Part shown: positions 42,439-51,626 of the stretch, piece after piece
Layout: each line of letters begins with the position of its first letter
Position numbering within the stretch: position 1 is the first letter of the stretch
NCBI RefSeq assembly: GCF_000336615.1
Contig: NZ_AOLW01000006.1
Location: 124,001 to 188,000, forward strand
Origin: Haloarcula amylolytica JCM 13557
GTDB lineage: Archaea; Halobacteriota; Halobacteria; Halobacteriales; Haloarculaceae
Direction: 5' to 3'
DNA: 64,000 nt
Position numbers and translations under genes: made by a program
Notes under the pieces: generated by a model
Told to the model about the DNA's origin: nothing
The model's input: only the letters and a program-made list of their open reading frames with translations
Databases searched by the model: none

Positions 42439-42600
42439 CATCCTCTCCGCCCTGAAGGGCGAAGATTCCCGACTGCCGTTGGGATATTGTGGTCTACGGG
42501 ACAACCTGTTCTTGTGGGCGTAATCTGCCCGTTGATTTATCGAACAGGCGCACCGATGGCTGTGCCAAACAGCCGTTACTCCTATCCTGTGACGGACTCG
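42437..42600 (-). ncRNA. Predicted omega (right-end element) RNA of TnpB
   Basis: In related elements the guide RNA comes from the 3' part of tnpB through the right end, and the guide itself is the flanking DNA. Here the terminal hairpin CGCCCTTCAGGGCGG is present. The guide would begin with GCGGGGTCGTCCTGG, which is antisense to the small gene at 42313-42438. Boundaries are approximate. Confidence 0.5.
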
Positions 42601-43756
42601 GAGTTACCGTCGCTCGCATATTCTCCGCCGCATTCAGATCACTGTTCGCAACCAAATCACACTCTGAACACACATACAACCCGCGCTCAACACGGTTAGA
42701 ATCCGCTTCTGTGCCACACTCACAGCATGTTTTCGAGGTTTTTAATCCGCCTTCGGGAACGCGCTCTATACTGATGCCGCGTTCTTCGGCTTTGTATTCA
42801 ATGTGGCTCAACAGCGTTTCAAACGCCCAATCGTGCAGCCGCTTGTTCCCGTGGCGTCCCCAATCAGAGTCGTCACGAATCTTTTTCGGATGACCTATTG
42901 CTATCGTCCCGACATTGCGAGTGGCGCATTGCTCCACAATATCTTTCGATAGTGCGTGCAAGAAATGGTCTTGCCGCCGGGACTTCTTTTGTCGAAGTCG
43001 CTGTGCCTCATTGCTCGGGCCGTTTTCACCCTCTGTGTTGTATTCTTCATGACGGAAGTAGTGAGTATCTTCTTTCAGGGCGTTGCCCGGATACAATAGC
43101 GTCTCGTCACCGATAGAGACAGCCGCCGTGTTGCAGATACCAAGATCAACACCAGCCGTCTTCTCGCCGGGACTCTCCGACGTTTCAATCTGCATTTCGC
43201 AGACGAAATGCAGTTCCCACTGGTTGCCAGTCCAGACAGAACGCACCGTCTGGACGGTTTCAACATCGGAAAGCGTCTGGTCGTCTGCTTGGATCGTGTA
43301 TTCACAGAGGATGTAGTCTGCGGCGTACCGAGACTCCTTCATATTCGTGCCCTTTGAGAGACGAACGCGGTTGTACTCGGTATCCAGTTTGAAGCCCTTA
43401 TTTTTCCACGTCACGGTTGAACGCGGGTGTTCGTCGCCGTGTTTGCGATAACCGGGCGGATTCGCGTCAGGATCGTCCTGCTCGTACCACGAGACGAACG
43501 CCTCACCAAGTTCTTGGAGAACTCGTTGACTGGACTGAGAATGTAGGTCCGCGTAGCGTTCGTGATTTTTGAGGTACGAGCAGAGTTCGTCGGCGCTTGG
43601 GATATGGTCGATAGCGTCCCAAACACGAGAGATTGTCCATCGCCCGATGTTCCAGAGTTTGCTGGCGGCGAAGCCATGCGAATCAAGGTCGTCAGAGACT
43701 TGCGAGTGATTAGTGACACTCGCTTTCAGTGTCCGAGTGACGACCTGATTCGACAC
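42494..43756 (-). CDS. tnpB: RNA-guided endonuclease TnpB
   Basis: A 420-residue TnpB starting at GTG 43756, with a TATA box (TTATATAAG, about 43776-43784) in the proper place. RuvC-I is AGVDLGICNTA (Asp204), RuvC-III is NSDLNAAENM (Asp373), and the zinc finger is CCEC...CSEC (Cys344/347/363/366). At RuvC-II the usual Glu is absent (TIAIGHPKKIRDD, Gly288), while Glu335 in ERVPEGGLKTS lies 47 residues on, the position reported for rearranged catalytic sites in some TnpB/Fanzor lineages. It cleaves DNA guided by the right-end RNA; activity here is unproven. Confidence 0.9.
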   Translation of the reverse strand: MSNQVVTRTLKASVTNHSQVSDDLDSHGFAASKLWNIGRWTISRVWDAIDHIPSADELCSYLKNHERYADLHSQSSQRVLQELGEAFVSWYEQDDPDANPPGYRKHGDEHPRSTVTWKNKGFKLDTEYNRVRLSKGTNMKESRYAADYILCEYTIQADDQTLSDVETVQTVRSVWTGNQWELHFVCEMQIETSESPGEKTAGVDLGICNTAAVSIGDETLLYPGNALKEDTHYFRHEEYNTEGENGPSNEAQRLRQKKSRRQDHFLHALSKDIVEQCATRNVGTIAIGHPKKIRDDSDWGRHGNKRLHDWAFETLLSHIEYKAEERGISIERVPEGGLKTSKTCCECGTEADSNRVERGLYVCSECDLVANSDLNAAENMRATVTPSPSQDRSNGCLAQPSVRLFDKSTGRLRPQEQVVP

Positions 43757-44030
43757 ACGTAAGCATAGTATTATTACTTATATAATTGTTCGGGTGATGT
43801 CTAATAGTGGAATATCCAGCCGTAGCTACGGGTGTAGCATGACGCCAATTTGTCGGATTCATGGCCGCCGTGAACGGCGAGGCTTTCTCCTCGTTTTCCC
43901 GTAACGATCACGGTTCGTCAGGGAGCACCTCTCGCAGTTACAGCCACGTCTCTCACACCGCTGGCGAGGCGAAAAATACAGCTCGGGACGGATACCGTCC
44001 CGAAACCCGTCGGTCGCGAGCGATACCGGG

Positions 44031-44945
44031 TTACGAGATTTTGTCGTACTGGTCGGAGAGCTTCTCGGCGGCGTCGGCCATCAGGTCCTGCTCGTAGTCG
44101 TCGAGGTCCCACTCGACGATTTCCTCGACGCCGTTGCTCCCGAGACGGACCGGAACACCGAAGGCGGTGTCCTCGTGGCCGAACTCGCCCTCTAACTTGA
44201 CCGAGGCCGGCAGCACCTCGCCCGTGTCGTGGAGGATAGCTTCGACCATGTGGGCGACGCCGCGTGCCGGCCCCCACTCGGTCGCGCCCTTGCGCTCGAT
44301 GACGTCCATCGCCGATTCCTGCAGGTCGCCCAGCAGCGCCTCCTTCTCGTCGTCGCTGAACTCGGGGTCGGTGCCGTCGACGCGGACCTTCGAGAACACG
44401 GGGACCTGTGCGTCGCCGTGTTCCCCGAGAATCGTCCCTTCGACGTTCTGAACCGGCGCGTCGAACTCCTCGCTCAGCACGTAGCGGAACCGCGCGGAGT
44501 CCAGGCGGCCGCCGAAGCCGATGACCTGCTCGCGCGAGCGGTCGCCAGCCTCGTAGAGGTGGCGGTTGAGCAGGTCGACGGGGTTCGACGTGGTCAGCGA
44601 GATATAGTCGTCGTTGTGCTCGTCCAGCGAGGACTGGATGTCCTCCATGATCGGCGCGTTGTCGCCGGCGAGGTCGATACGGGTCTGGCCGGGCTGGCGG
44701 GGGATGCCGGCCGTGATGACGACCACGTCGGAGCCGGCGGTGTCCTCGTAGCCGCCCTGGCGGACACGCGTGTTCGAATCGTAGGCGATGCCGTGGTTCG
44801 TGTCGGCGGCCTGCCCGACCGTGTCGTCTTCCTTGTCCGGGATGTCCACGAAAACGACTTCGTCAGCGATGTCACGGAGCGCGATGTTGTACCCTGCGGC
44901 TGCGCCGACTGTGCCGGCTGCGCCGACTACGCTTACCTTTGTCAT
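44031..44945 (-). CDS. mdh: Malate dehydrogenase
   Basis: A 304-residue LDH-like malate dehydrogenase. NAD motif [36 protein letters not shown], the catalytic region with [15 protein letters not shown] (His) and [16 protein letters not shown] (Asp/Arg). From memory it differs from the crystallised Haloarcula marismortui enzyme by only a few residues (for example [10 protein letters not shown]). It oxidises malate to oxaloacetate in the TCA cycle. The ATG at 44945 is the mature family start. It lies 274 bp from the TnpB element end. Confidence 0.97.
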   Translation of the reverse strand: MTKVSVVGAAGTVGAAAGYNIALRDIADEVVFVDIPDKEDDTVGQAADTNHGIAYDSNTRVRQGGYEDTAGSDVVVITAGIPRQPGQTRIDLAGDNAPIMEDIQSSLDEHNDDYISLTTSNPVDLLNRHLYEAGDRSREQVIGFGGRLDSARFRYVLSEEFDAPVQNVEGTILGEHGDAQVPVFSKVRVDGTDPEFSDDEKEALLGDLQESAMDVIERKGATEWGPARGVAHMVEAILHDTGEVLPASVKLEGEFGHEDTAFGVPVRLGSNGVEEIVEWDLDDYEQDLMADAAEKLSDQYDKIS

Positions 44946-45072
44946 ACCATTCGGAAAGGCTCGGGCGCGAACGTTAAACGTGTCGAAACCCCGATTCCGC
45001 CGCACAGCGTTCAGGCAATACCGACATCTCGCACCCGTAAACTGTTTTCAGCCCCGTGGCGTTGTGACTTGT

Positions 45073-45831
45073 ATGAGCGACTTCGACAAGGAAGCCGAAC
45101 GCGAGAAACTCCGCGAGAAGTTCGAGCAAGAGGAGGACAACCGGGCGGCGACAGAGCAGATGAGCGAACTCCTGTTGAAGGGCGCGACGATGACGAACGC
45201 CCACTGCAGCGAGTGTGGCGACCCCATCTTCCGCTACGACGGCCAGGAGTTCTGCCCCAGCTGCCAGAAACCGGTCGCTCGTGATACGCAGGCCAACGGC
45301 ACGGATGCGTCGGACGCTCCCGAACAGGCGGGTCAGAGCGATGACAGTGACCAGATTGAGGTCGCCGACCCCAGCGACGAGGCCCGCGTTCAGTTCGGCG
45401 ACTCCGACGAGGGGGCAACCGAAAGTGCGCCGGACGCGACGGACGAATCCGGGGCGACGCCGTCGACGAGCGACCCGGCCGCTCCACCCGAAGCGGGGGG
45501 TAGCCAGACGCCTCAGCAGTCCGGCCACTCGGAGCCAGCGACACAGACCGCCCGAACAGGCGTTTCATCGGAGCAGGACCGGCAGACTGCAAACGAACAG
45601 CCGTTTGAGACGGAGACACAGAACCCCCCCGTTTCCGCTCGACAGACAGTCCCGTCCGATAGCAATACCGACGATATTGCGGCGAATATGGACGCGGCGT
45701 CGGCGCTGCTAGCCGAGACTGCCCACCGTTTCGCCGAGCGTGCGGCCGCGACCGAGAACCCGCGCGAGGCTCGCGAACATCTACAGGCAGCCCGAGAAGC
45801 AGCGGAAGCGCTGGACGCGGCGTGGTTCTGA
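45073..45831 (+). CDS. Zinc-ribbon protein of the Sjogren/scleroderma autoantigen-like family
   Basis: A 252-residue protein. A charged N-terminal helix (DKEAEREKLREKFEQEEDNRAATEQMSELLLKGATM) leads into a zinc ribbon CSECGDPIFRYDGQEFCPSC, the layout of the autoantigen p27-type archaeal proteins. A long disordered Ser/Thr/Pro/Glu linker follows, and then a C-terminal helical repeat (ALLAETAHRFAERAAA, REHLQAAREAAEAL). The linker DNA includes an ORB-like string. Divergent from mdh (127 bp between starts). Confidence 0.85.
   Translation: MSDFDKEAEREKLREKFEQEEDNRAATEQMSELLLKGATMTNAHCSECGDPIFRYDGQEFCPSCQKPVARDTQANGTDASDAPEQAGQSDDSDQIEVADPSDEARVQFGDSDEGATESAPDATDESGATPSTSDPAAPPEAGGSQTPQQSGHSEPATQTARTGVSSEQDRQTANEQPFETETQNPPVSARQTVPSDSNTDDIAANMDAASALLAETAHRFAERAAATENPREAREHLQAAREAAEALDAAWF
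45624..45645 (-). repeat. Weak ORB-like motif inside the zinc-ribbon gene
   Basis: A C7 run followed by GTTTCCGCTCGACAG matches the left two-thirds of the origin box. Only a partial match. Confidence 0.3.
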
Positions 45832-45843
45832 ACGGAGCCCTAG

Positions 45844-48381
45844 CTACGGGTCGTAGTCGCTGGCGATAACTTCTCGAATCCGGTCGGCGGTCACGTCGCC
45901 GATGCCGGACACGCCCAGCAGGTCGTCTTTGTCGGCGGTCATCACCGCCTCGACGCTACCGAAGGCTTCCAGCAGCGTGCGCGCGGTCACCGGCCCGACT
46001 TCGGCTATCGAGGCGACGACGTACTCCTGTTGTTCCGGGAGCGTCTTCGACTGTTTCTCCCCGTGAACGCTCACCTCGCGGTCGGCCACCTCCTGTTCCC
46101 GTTCGGCGATGACCTCCAGCAGGTCGGCGGTCTCGTCTTCGTCGCTGGTCCGGAGGACACTCGCGCCGAAGTCGACGGCCAGCGACGCGAGCGCCCCCTG
46201 AATCGCCTTGTGGTGGACGTTACGCGCGCCGAAGAGGTCCTCCCCCTCGATAACGACCACGGGCCGGCCGTAATTTCGCGTGGCGTCGCCGACCTGCTCG
46301 AACATCGACCGGTCGCCGCCCGTCAGCGTGTCCATGAAATCAGCGACGGTCTTGCGCTCGACGACCACGCGGTCCGAGAGGACGTAGTCGCCGACGGCCA
46401 GCGTTTCGAGTCGGGTCTCGATACCGTCCCGCGTCGAGAGGTCCCGGGCGATGTTCGAATCGAGCTCCCGCTGGTCGGCGACGATTTCGACGGGGTCGTC
46501 CTCGTCGTCGCGGCCGGCGCTGGCGCCCGTTCCCTCGTCGGCCGCTGTCCCAGCGGTCCCTTCGCCACCTGCAGTCCCGGTGTCTTCCCCGTCGCTCTGC
46601 GTCGCGTCCCCGTCGACTTCGGCCGCTTCCGACGGGTCGTCTGCGAAGGCGTCCAGCCCGGCCTGCCCGTCGCCGTCGTCGTTCTCATCGGCTGACTTGT
46701 TAGCTTCGCTACCCCTCCCGTTTCCAGTGGAACCCGACTGCCCTGTTGCGGTTTCCTCCTCCCCGGTTCCACTCGAAGCGGTCCCCTCGGCGTCCTCGTA
46801 CTCGTCGAGACCGGTCTGGTCGAGGCGGGCTTCCAACTCGCCGGCGACGCTTTTGAGCTCGTTCAGTTCGCGTTTCATCCGCTTCTGGTCGTTGCGGGCC
46901 TTCCAGAAGTACGCCTCGTCGCGGGTGTCCTCGGCCAGCAGGACGACGACGCGGCCCTCGGCCTGTCGGCCAGTCCGGCCCTTCCGCTGGATGGCTCGAA
47001 TCGCGGTCGGCACCGGTTCGTAGAACAACACTAGATCGACTTCGGGCACGTCAAGCCCCTCCTCGGCGACGGATGTCGAGACGAGCACCTCGAACTCGCC
47101 GTCCCGGAACCGGTCCAGCGTCTCCTGTTGCTGGCTCTGGCTCATCCCCTCGCTGCCGTCGGTGTCGCTCTGACCGACGAACTTCTGGGTCGTGAAGTGG
47201 TCCGAGAGGAAGTCCACGAGCGTCTCGGCGGTGTCCCGCGATTCGGTGAAGACGATGACGCGCTCGCCGTTCTCGATGCCCAGCGTCTCGGCCAGCAACA
47301 TCCGGGTCTGTCGGAACTTCGGATGCAGGTCGTCGTAGTCACTGGCCTTCCGCATCGCCTCGCGGACCTTCGGCTCGCTGACGAGGCGCTGGTCGGCCTT
47401 CGACGCGCCGGAGGAGCGGGCAGCCTCCTTTAGCCGCTCGAAGTACCGCCGCAGGGACTCGACGCTCTGCGTTTCGACGTACGTGACGGCAGTCCGGAGC
47501 TTGCGGACCTCCGCGAGAAAGCTCATCCCCTGGTAGCCCTCGCTCTGGTCGTTGTTCATCAGGTCCCGCAGTTGCCCCTGAATCTGCTGGATTTCGCGCT
47601 CGGAGATGTCCGCCGAGGATTTGTTCGTGACGCCGAGTTCCCGTAGTTGGTCCAGCCGGTCTTCGATGACCTCGTTGATCGCGTCGCGGATCTCGACGAC
47701 GACCTCGGGCAGTTCGATGCGGTTCCAGTCGACGCTGGTGTCGTGGGTGTACTCGGCCACGTCGGCGTCGTTCTCGGTCATCACCGCGACTTCGGACAGG
47801 CCGAGGTTCTCACACACTTCGAGTATCGCCTCCTCGTCGTCGCCGGGGGAGGCGCTCATGCCCGTCACAAGCGGGTCTTCGGCGTCGGCGTGGTAGCGGT
47901 CAGCGATGTAGTTGTAGGCGTAATCGCCGGTCGCCCGGTGGCACTCGTCGAAGGTGCAGTGGGTCACGTCGGCAAGGGAGATGCGGTTGCCGACGAGGTC
48001 GTTCTCGACAACCTGCGGCGTCGCGATGACGATGCGGGCGTCCTCCCAGAGGGCGGCCCGGTCGTCGGGTCGGACTTCGCCGGTGAACACGACGACGTCC
48101 TCGTCGTCGATCTCCAGGGCTTCGCGGTAGAACTCGGCGTGTTGCTGGACCAGCGGCTTCGTCGGGGCCAGCATGAGCGCTTTCCCGCCGACGGCGTGCA
48201 GCCGTTCGGCGGTCACCAGTAGCGAGACAGTCGTCTTGCCCAGCCCGGTCGGAAGACAGACGAGCGTGTGGTCTCCGCTCGCCGTCTCCGCCAGTTCAGT
48301 CTGGTAGCGGCGGTTCTCCAGGAACTCCGGCGTCACCAGCGGGCGCTCGACGTGCTCGCCACCGGCGTCGGTGGTCGCCAT
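45844..48381 (-). CDS. hef: Hef helicase/nuclease
   Basis: An 845-residue protein. The N-terminal SF2 helicase has Walker A CLPTGLGKTT, the DECH-type box (TFDECHRATGDYAY) and motif VI (QRKGRTGRQAEGRVVVL). An acidic linker (about residues 535-630) follows. The C-terminal XPF-type nuclease has VVVERKTVADFMDTL (ERK motif) and VVVIEGEDLF, then a helix-hairpin-helix end (LLEAFGSVEAVMTADKDDLLGVSGIG). It processes stalled forks and is a Holliday-junction alternative in haloarchaea. Leaderless start at 48381 from a TATA box at 48406-48412. The linker DNA carries two ORB-like motifs. Confidence 0.96.
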   Translation of the reverse strand: MATTDAGGEHVERPLVTPEFLENRRYQTELAETASGDHTLVCLPTGLGKTTVSLLVTAERLHAVGGKALMLAPTKPLVQQHAEFYREALEIDDEDVVVFTGEVRPDDRAALWEDARIVIATPQVVENDLVGNRISLADVTHCTFDECHRATGDYAYNYIADRYHADAEDPLVTGMSASPGDDEEAILEVCENLGLSEVAVMTENDADVAEYTHDTSVDWNRIELPEVVVEIRDAINEVIEDRLDQLRELGVTNKSSADISEREIQQIQGQLRDLMNNDQSEGYQGMSFLAEVRKLRTAVTYVETQSVESLRRYFERLKEAARSSGASKADQRLVSEPKVREAMRKASDYDDLHPKFRQTRMLLAETLGIENGERVIVFTESRDTAETLVDFLSDHFTTQKFVGQSDTDGSEGMSQSQQQETLDRFRDGEFEVLVSTSVAEEGLDVPEVDLVLFYEPVPTAIRAIQRKGRTGRQAEGRVVVLLAEDTRDEAYFWKARNDQKRMKRELNELKSVAGELEARLDQTGLDEYEDAEGTASSGTGEEETATGQSGSTGNGRGSEANKSADENDDGDGQAGLDAFADDPSEAAEVDGDATQSDGEDTGTAGGEGTAGTAADEGTGASAGRDDEDDPVEIVADQRELDSNIARDLSTRDGIETRLETLAVGDYVLSDRVVVERKTVADFMDTLTGGDRSMFEQVGDATRNYGRPVVVIEGEDLFGARNVHHKAIQGALASLAVDFGASVLRTSDEDETADLLEVIAEREQEVADREVSVHGEKQSKTLPEQQEYVVASIAEVGPVTARTLLEAFGSVEAVMTADKDDLLGVSGIGDVTADRIREVIASDYDP
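46712..46786. repeat. Inverted pair of ORB-like motifs inside the hef linker
   Basis: CCCCTCCCGTTTCCAGTGGA plus ACC (46712-46734, reverse form) faces GGTTCCACTCGAAGCGG plus TCCCC (46765-46786, forward form). The layout and spacing (about 53 bp between centres) match the pair in the PolD small-subunit gene (about 57 bp). Confidence 0.5.
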
Positions 48382-48405
48382 TACCCACGCGTTCGTCCTG
48401 CCGGT

Positions 48406-48438
48406 GGTTAAGGGTTCAGATACCAGGGTGAAAGTGAA
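48406..48438 (-). promoter_or_regulatory. Promoter with TTCACTTTCACC upstream element (hef)
   Basis: Toward hef: TTCACTTTCACC (48438-48427), 14 nt, then TATA-like CTTAACC (48412-48406), then 25 nt to the ATG at 48381. The same geometry as at the HNH gene and rpa3. Confidence 0.65.
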
Positions 48439-48447
48439 CGGACGGCC

Positions 48448-49047
48448 TCAGAGGCCGAAGCCGGGCAGGTACTGGACGCCGACCCACATCGCCAGCGCGC
48501 CAAGCACCGGAATCGAGAAGTTGTCGTCGATGACGTAGCCGGCGATCCGGGGTTTGACGCCGTCGGCGAACGTCGCCGCGATACCGCCAAGCACGGCTGC
48601 CGCGGGGGGGACGAACGGGGCCGCAAGCAGCGTGCAGACGCCGAACATCACGAGCAGGACCCAGGCCTGTTTGACGTTGCTGGCATCAGCCGAGCCCAGC
48701 AGGCCGCTGATGGGGTCGCCGATGGCGAGCATCAACATCGCCGGGACGGCGACCGTCTCGGTCATACTCGGAAGCTCGACGGCGAAGGCGACGATGGCTA
48801 TCCCGACGATGTACAGCGCGTAGCCGGCGGGGTTGTCCTGTTCGTACTCGCGGGTGAGCCGGTCGTACACCACCCAGTCCAGGCCGGTCGTCAGCCGTAC
48901 GGCTTCGAGAACACACACGACGACGAGCGCCACGGCTAGGAATCCCTGTACGACGCGCCACGTAATCAGGTCCGGCCGCAGCAGATGCGCGAGCGGGACC
49001 GCCGCACCGGTGACGTGGACGAGCCGCCGGGATACCTCGTCGGCCAT
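48448..49047 (-). CDS. Dolichol kinase / phosphatidate cytidylyltransferase-like membrane protein
   Basis: A 199-residue protein with about six membrane helices (e.g. VVQGFLAVALVVVCVLEAVRL). It carries the CDP-alcohol type active-site pattern MLMLAIGDPISGLLGS and a distal GGIAATFADGVKPRIAGYVIDDNFSIPVLGALAM, which match the archaeal dolichol kinase (Sec59/YdiH-like) family. It probably phosphorylates dolichol for N-glycan carriers. Its start is directly after the glyS TAG with no spacer, so it belongs to the glyS operon. Confidence 0.82.
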   Translation of the reverse strand: MADEVSRRLVHVTGAAVPLAHLLRPDLITWRVVQGFLAVALVVVCVLEAVRLTTGLDWVVYDRLTREYEQDNPAGYALYIVGIAIVAFAVELPSMTETVAVPAMLMLAIGDPISGLLGSADASNVKQAWVLLVMFGVCTLLAAPFVPPAAAVLGGIAATFADGVKPRIAGYVIDDNFSIPVLGALAMWVGVQYLPGFGL

Positions 49048-50784
49048 CTACAGGTCGGCGAAGGTCAGGTCGCCGGTTGCGAGCCGTTCGAGCCGGTCGG
49101 CGAGCCCGTCGATGGGGAGGCGTTTCTGCTCGGTCGTGTCGCGTTCGCGTACCGTGACCTCGCCGTCTTCCAAGCTCTCGTAATCTATGGTCACGCAGTA
49201 GGGCGTCCCCACCTCGTCCTGGCGGCGGTAGCGCCGCCCGATGGCCCCGGAGTCGTCGTAGGTGACCGAGAGACCGGCGGCCCGGAGGTCGTCGGCGATG
49301 TCGCTTGCGAGCTCGGCCATTCCGTCCTTGTCCATCAGCGGGAAGACGCCGACCGTGGTCGGGGCCTGCTCCGGCGGGAGGTCGAGGTAGGTCCGCTCCT
49401 CGCCGTCGACCTCGTCGGTCTCGTATGCGTGTGCGAGCACGGTGTAGATGATCCGGCCCACGCCAAAGGAGGGTTCGACGACGTGTGGGCGGATGTGTTC
49501 GCCGTTCTCGGTGACCTCGTCGACGCTGAAGTTCGTCTCCTCGACGGGGACGGTGTGGGACTCGCCGTCGACCTCGACGGTGACCTCGTCGTCATCGAAG
49601 GCGTCCGGGTTCCGCTCGGCCAGCGCTTCGAGCGCGTCGGCGACCGCGCCGGCGTCCCCGCCGAACTCCGGCCCGAGGTAGCTCATGTCGGGATCGACGG
49701 TCGCGCGCTCGACGGTGATCGGCTCGTCGTACTGCTTGAACACCGTGTAGTCCTCGCCGGAGTGCTCGGCGTGTTTCGAGAGGTCGTAGTCGCCCCGATA
49801 GGCGAAGCCCGTGATCTCTATCCAGTCGCCGTCGACCTCGCTCTCGGCGTCCCAGCAGTCGGAGGCGTAGTGGGCGCGCTCGCCGGCCAGGTGCTGTCGG
49901 TAGCGAAAGCGGTCCATGTCGACGCCGACGCGCTCGTACCACTCCGTGGAGACACCCAGGTAGTAGGCGACCCACTCGCTCTCGACGACGCCCTCGTCGA
50001 CGGCCTCGCGGACCGTGAGTTCGCGCTGGCCGCCGTCCTCGCTCTCCTGTGCTGCGGCGGAGTACAGCGGCAGCGTCACGTCCTCGACCTCGGCCAGCGG
50101 CGGTTCGTCCTCCTCGGGGTCGATGAAGTGTTCCAGTTCGGCCTGGGTGAACTCCCGGACGCGGACCAGCGACTTCCGCGGGGAGATCTCGTTCCGGTAG
50201 GCCTTCCCGATCTGGGCGACGCCGAAGGGAAGCTGATTCCGGGCGTACTCCGAAAGCTGCGGGAACTCCACGAAGATGCCCTGTGCGGTCTCCGGGCGGA
50301 GATAGCCCGGCGACGACGACCCCGGGCCGATGTTGGTCTCGAACATCAGGTTGAAGTTGTCGACCGGCTGGTCGGCCAGGGACGTGTGACAGGAGGGACA
50401 CTCGATGCCGTGGTCGGCAATGAGGTCCATCACCTCCTCGTTGGGGAGCGATTCGGCCTCCTCGATGTCCGTGTTGTCCTCGACCAGGTGGTCCGCGCGG
50501 TGGGTCGCCCCGCACTCGCCACATTCGACGATCATGTCGTCGAAGCCGTCGAGGTGGCCCGAGGCCTCGAAGACGGGCTCGGGCATGATGTCGGGGGCCG
50601 AAATCTCCTGGTGGCCTTCCTTGACGACGTAGCGGTCCCGCCAGGCGTCCTCGATGTTCGATTTCAGCGCAGCGCCCTGTGGCCCGTAGGTCCAGAAGCC
50701 CGCCGTGCCGCCGTAGGCGCTCGACGAGGGGAAGTAGAAGCCGCGACGCTTCGCCAGTTCGGTGAGGCGTTCGCCCTCGCTCAT
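49048..50784 (-). CDS. glyS: Glycyl-tRNA synthetase (class II, alpha2 type)
   Basis: A 578-residue enzyme. Motif 1 begins FWTYGPQGAALKSNIEDAWRDRYV. A zinc-binding insertion is seen at CGECGATHRADHLVED and CPSCHTSL. Motif 2 (FRNEISPRKSLVRVREFTQAELEHF) and motif 3 (PHVVEPSFGVGRI) complete the active site. The C-terminal anticodon-binding domain starts near PPEQAPTTVGVFPLMDKDGM. It attaches glycine to tRNA-Gly. The ATG overlaps the CBS gene's stop by 4 bp (ATGA). Confidence 0.97.
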   Translation of the reverse strand: MSEGERLTELAKRRGFYFPSSSAYGGTAGFWTYGPQGAALKSNIEDAWRDRYVVKEGHQEISAPDIMPEPVFEASGHLDGFDDMIVECGECGATHRADHLVEDNTDIEEAESLPNEEVMDLIADHGIECPSCHTSLADQPVDNFNLMFETNIGPGSSSPGYLRPETAQGIFVEFPQLSEYARNQLPFGVAQIGKAYRNEISPRKSLVRVREFTQAELEHFIDPEEDEPPLAEVEDVTLPLYSAAAQESEDGGQRELTVREAVDEGVVESEWVAYYLGVSTEWYERVGVDMDRFRYRQHLAGERAHYASDCWDAESEVDGDWIEITGFAYRGDYDLSKHAEHSGEDYTVFKQYDEPITVERATVDPDMSYLGPEFGGDAGAVADALEALAERNPDAFDDDEVTVEVDGESHTVPVEETNFSVDEVTENGEHIRPHVVEPSFGVGRIIYTVLAHAYETDEVDGEERTYLDLPPEQAPTTVGVFPLMDKDGMAELASDIADDLRAAGLSVTYDDSGAIGRRYRRQDEVGTPYCVTIDYESLEDGEVTVRERDTTEQKRLPIDGLADRLERLATGDLTFADL

Positions 50785-51626
50785 AGGCCTCGCAGCAGGT
50801 CGATATCCCGGACGATGCCGGTGAGCTCGTCACCCGACAGCAGCGGGATCTGTTCGATGTCGTGCTCGATCATCAGCTGTGCCGCCTCCTCGGCGGTGCG
50901 GCGCTTGTTCACCGTCACGACCTCGTCGGTCATGAACTCGCGGACGGGCTCGGCAGGGAGCTCGACGTTGCGAGTGGGCATGTACCGACCGCCGACGGCT
51001 TTGATGCCTTCCCAGGCCCAGTCGTCGTCCTGGTTGGCGATGGAGTCGCCGGTGTCGTCCTCGCCCTCGACGACGCGGGCGACCGCGATGATATCGACCT
51101 CGGTGAGCATCCCCGACATGTCGCCGTCGTCGCCGAGCACGACGCCGTATGGGACGTTCGCGTGGGAAAGCTCCCGTTCGGCGACGGTCAGCGGCGTGCC
51201 TTCGTACACGCAGTTGATGTCGCGGTTGGCGAGATCACCGACGATCCTGTCGCCGTCGACGTCGCCGTTGGCGATGGACCGAATCACGTCGGTCACTGTG
51301 ATGATCCCTTTGAGCTGGCCGTCGACGATGGGGAGGCGTCGCTCGCCGTCCTCGACCATCACCTGCGCGGCGGCTTCGATAGACGTGTCCTCGCTGATCG
51401 CCGGGACTTCCTCGACGAGCAGGGCTAGCTGGTCTTCGTCGGGGCTCTCGATGAGCGCATCGCGTGAAATAATCCCTCTGAACTCCTCGCCCCCGTCGGT
51501 CTCCTTGATGACCGGGACCGACGAGAAGGCCTGCTCCTGGAGGTACTCCAGTGCGTCATCACGGGTCCCAGGAATGGTGACCGTGACGACCTCCGAGCGT
51601 GGCGTCATAGCGTCTGCGACGTTCAT
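50781..51626 (-). CDS. Four-CBS-domain protein
   Basis: A 281-residue protein with four CBS motifs in two tandem pairs, starting with VADAMTPRSEVVTVTIPGTRDDALEYLQE and ending with REFMTDEVVTVNKRRTAEEAAQLMIEHDIEQIPLLSGDELTGIV. No catalytic domain is attached. Such stand-alone CBS proteins bind adenine nucleotides or SAM and regulate partners. Its 4-bp overlap with glyS suggests co-expression in an operon with glyS and dolichol kinase. The start at 51626 (MNVADAMTPRS) fits the domain start. Confidence 0.9.
   Translation of the reverse strand: MNVADAMTPRSEVVTVTIPGTRDDALEYLQEQAFSSVPVIKETDGGEEFRGIISRDALIESPDEDQLALLVEEVPAISEDTSIEAAAQVMVEDGERRLPIVDGQLKGIITVTDVIRSIANGDVDGDRIVGDLANRDINCVYEGTPLTVAERELSHANVPYGVVLGDDGDMSGMLTEVDIIAVARVVEGEDDTGDSIANQDDDWAWEGIKAVGGRYMPTRNVELPAEPVREFMTDEVVTVNKRRTAEEAAQLMIEHDIEQIPLLSGDELTGIVRDIDLLRGL

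Larger units (their letters stand above)
42434..43860 (-). mobile_element. IS200/IS605-type (IS1341-like) element encoding only TnpB
   Basis: The right end is the conserved terminal sequence around CCGCCCTGAAGGGCG (42450-42464) ending in TTGACATCC. The tnpB gene fills the middle. The left end lies somewhere in 43757-43860, where a palindromic CCGTAGCTACGG (43820-43831) may be the left hairpin; its exact boundary is uncertain. There is no tnpA transposase gene. The composition is more AT-rich than its surroundings, which supports transfer. Confidence 0.75.
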
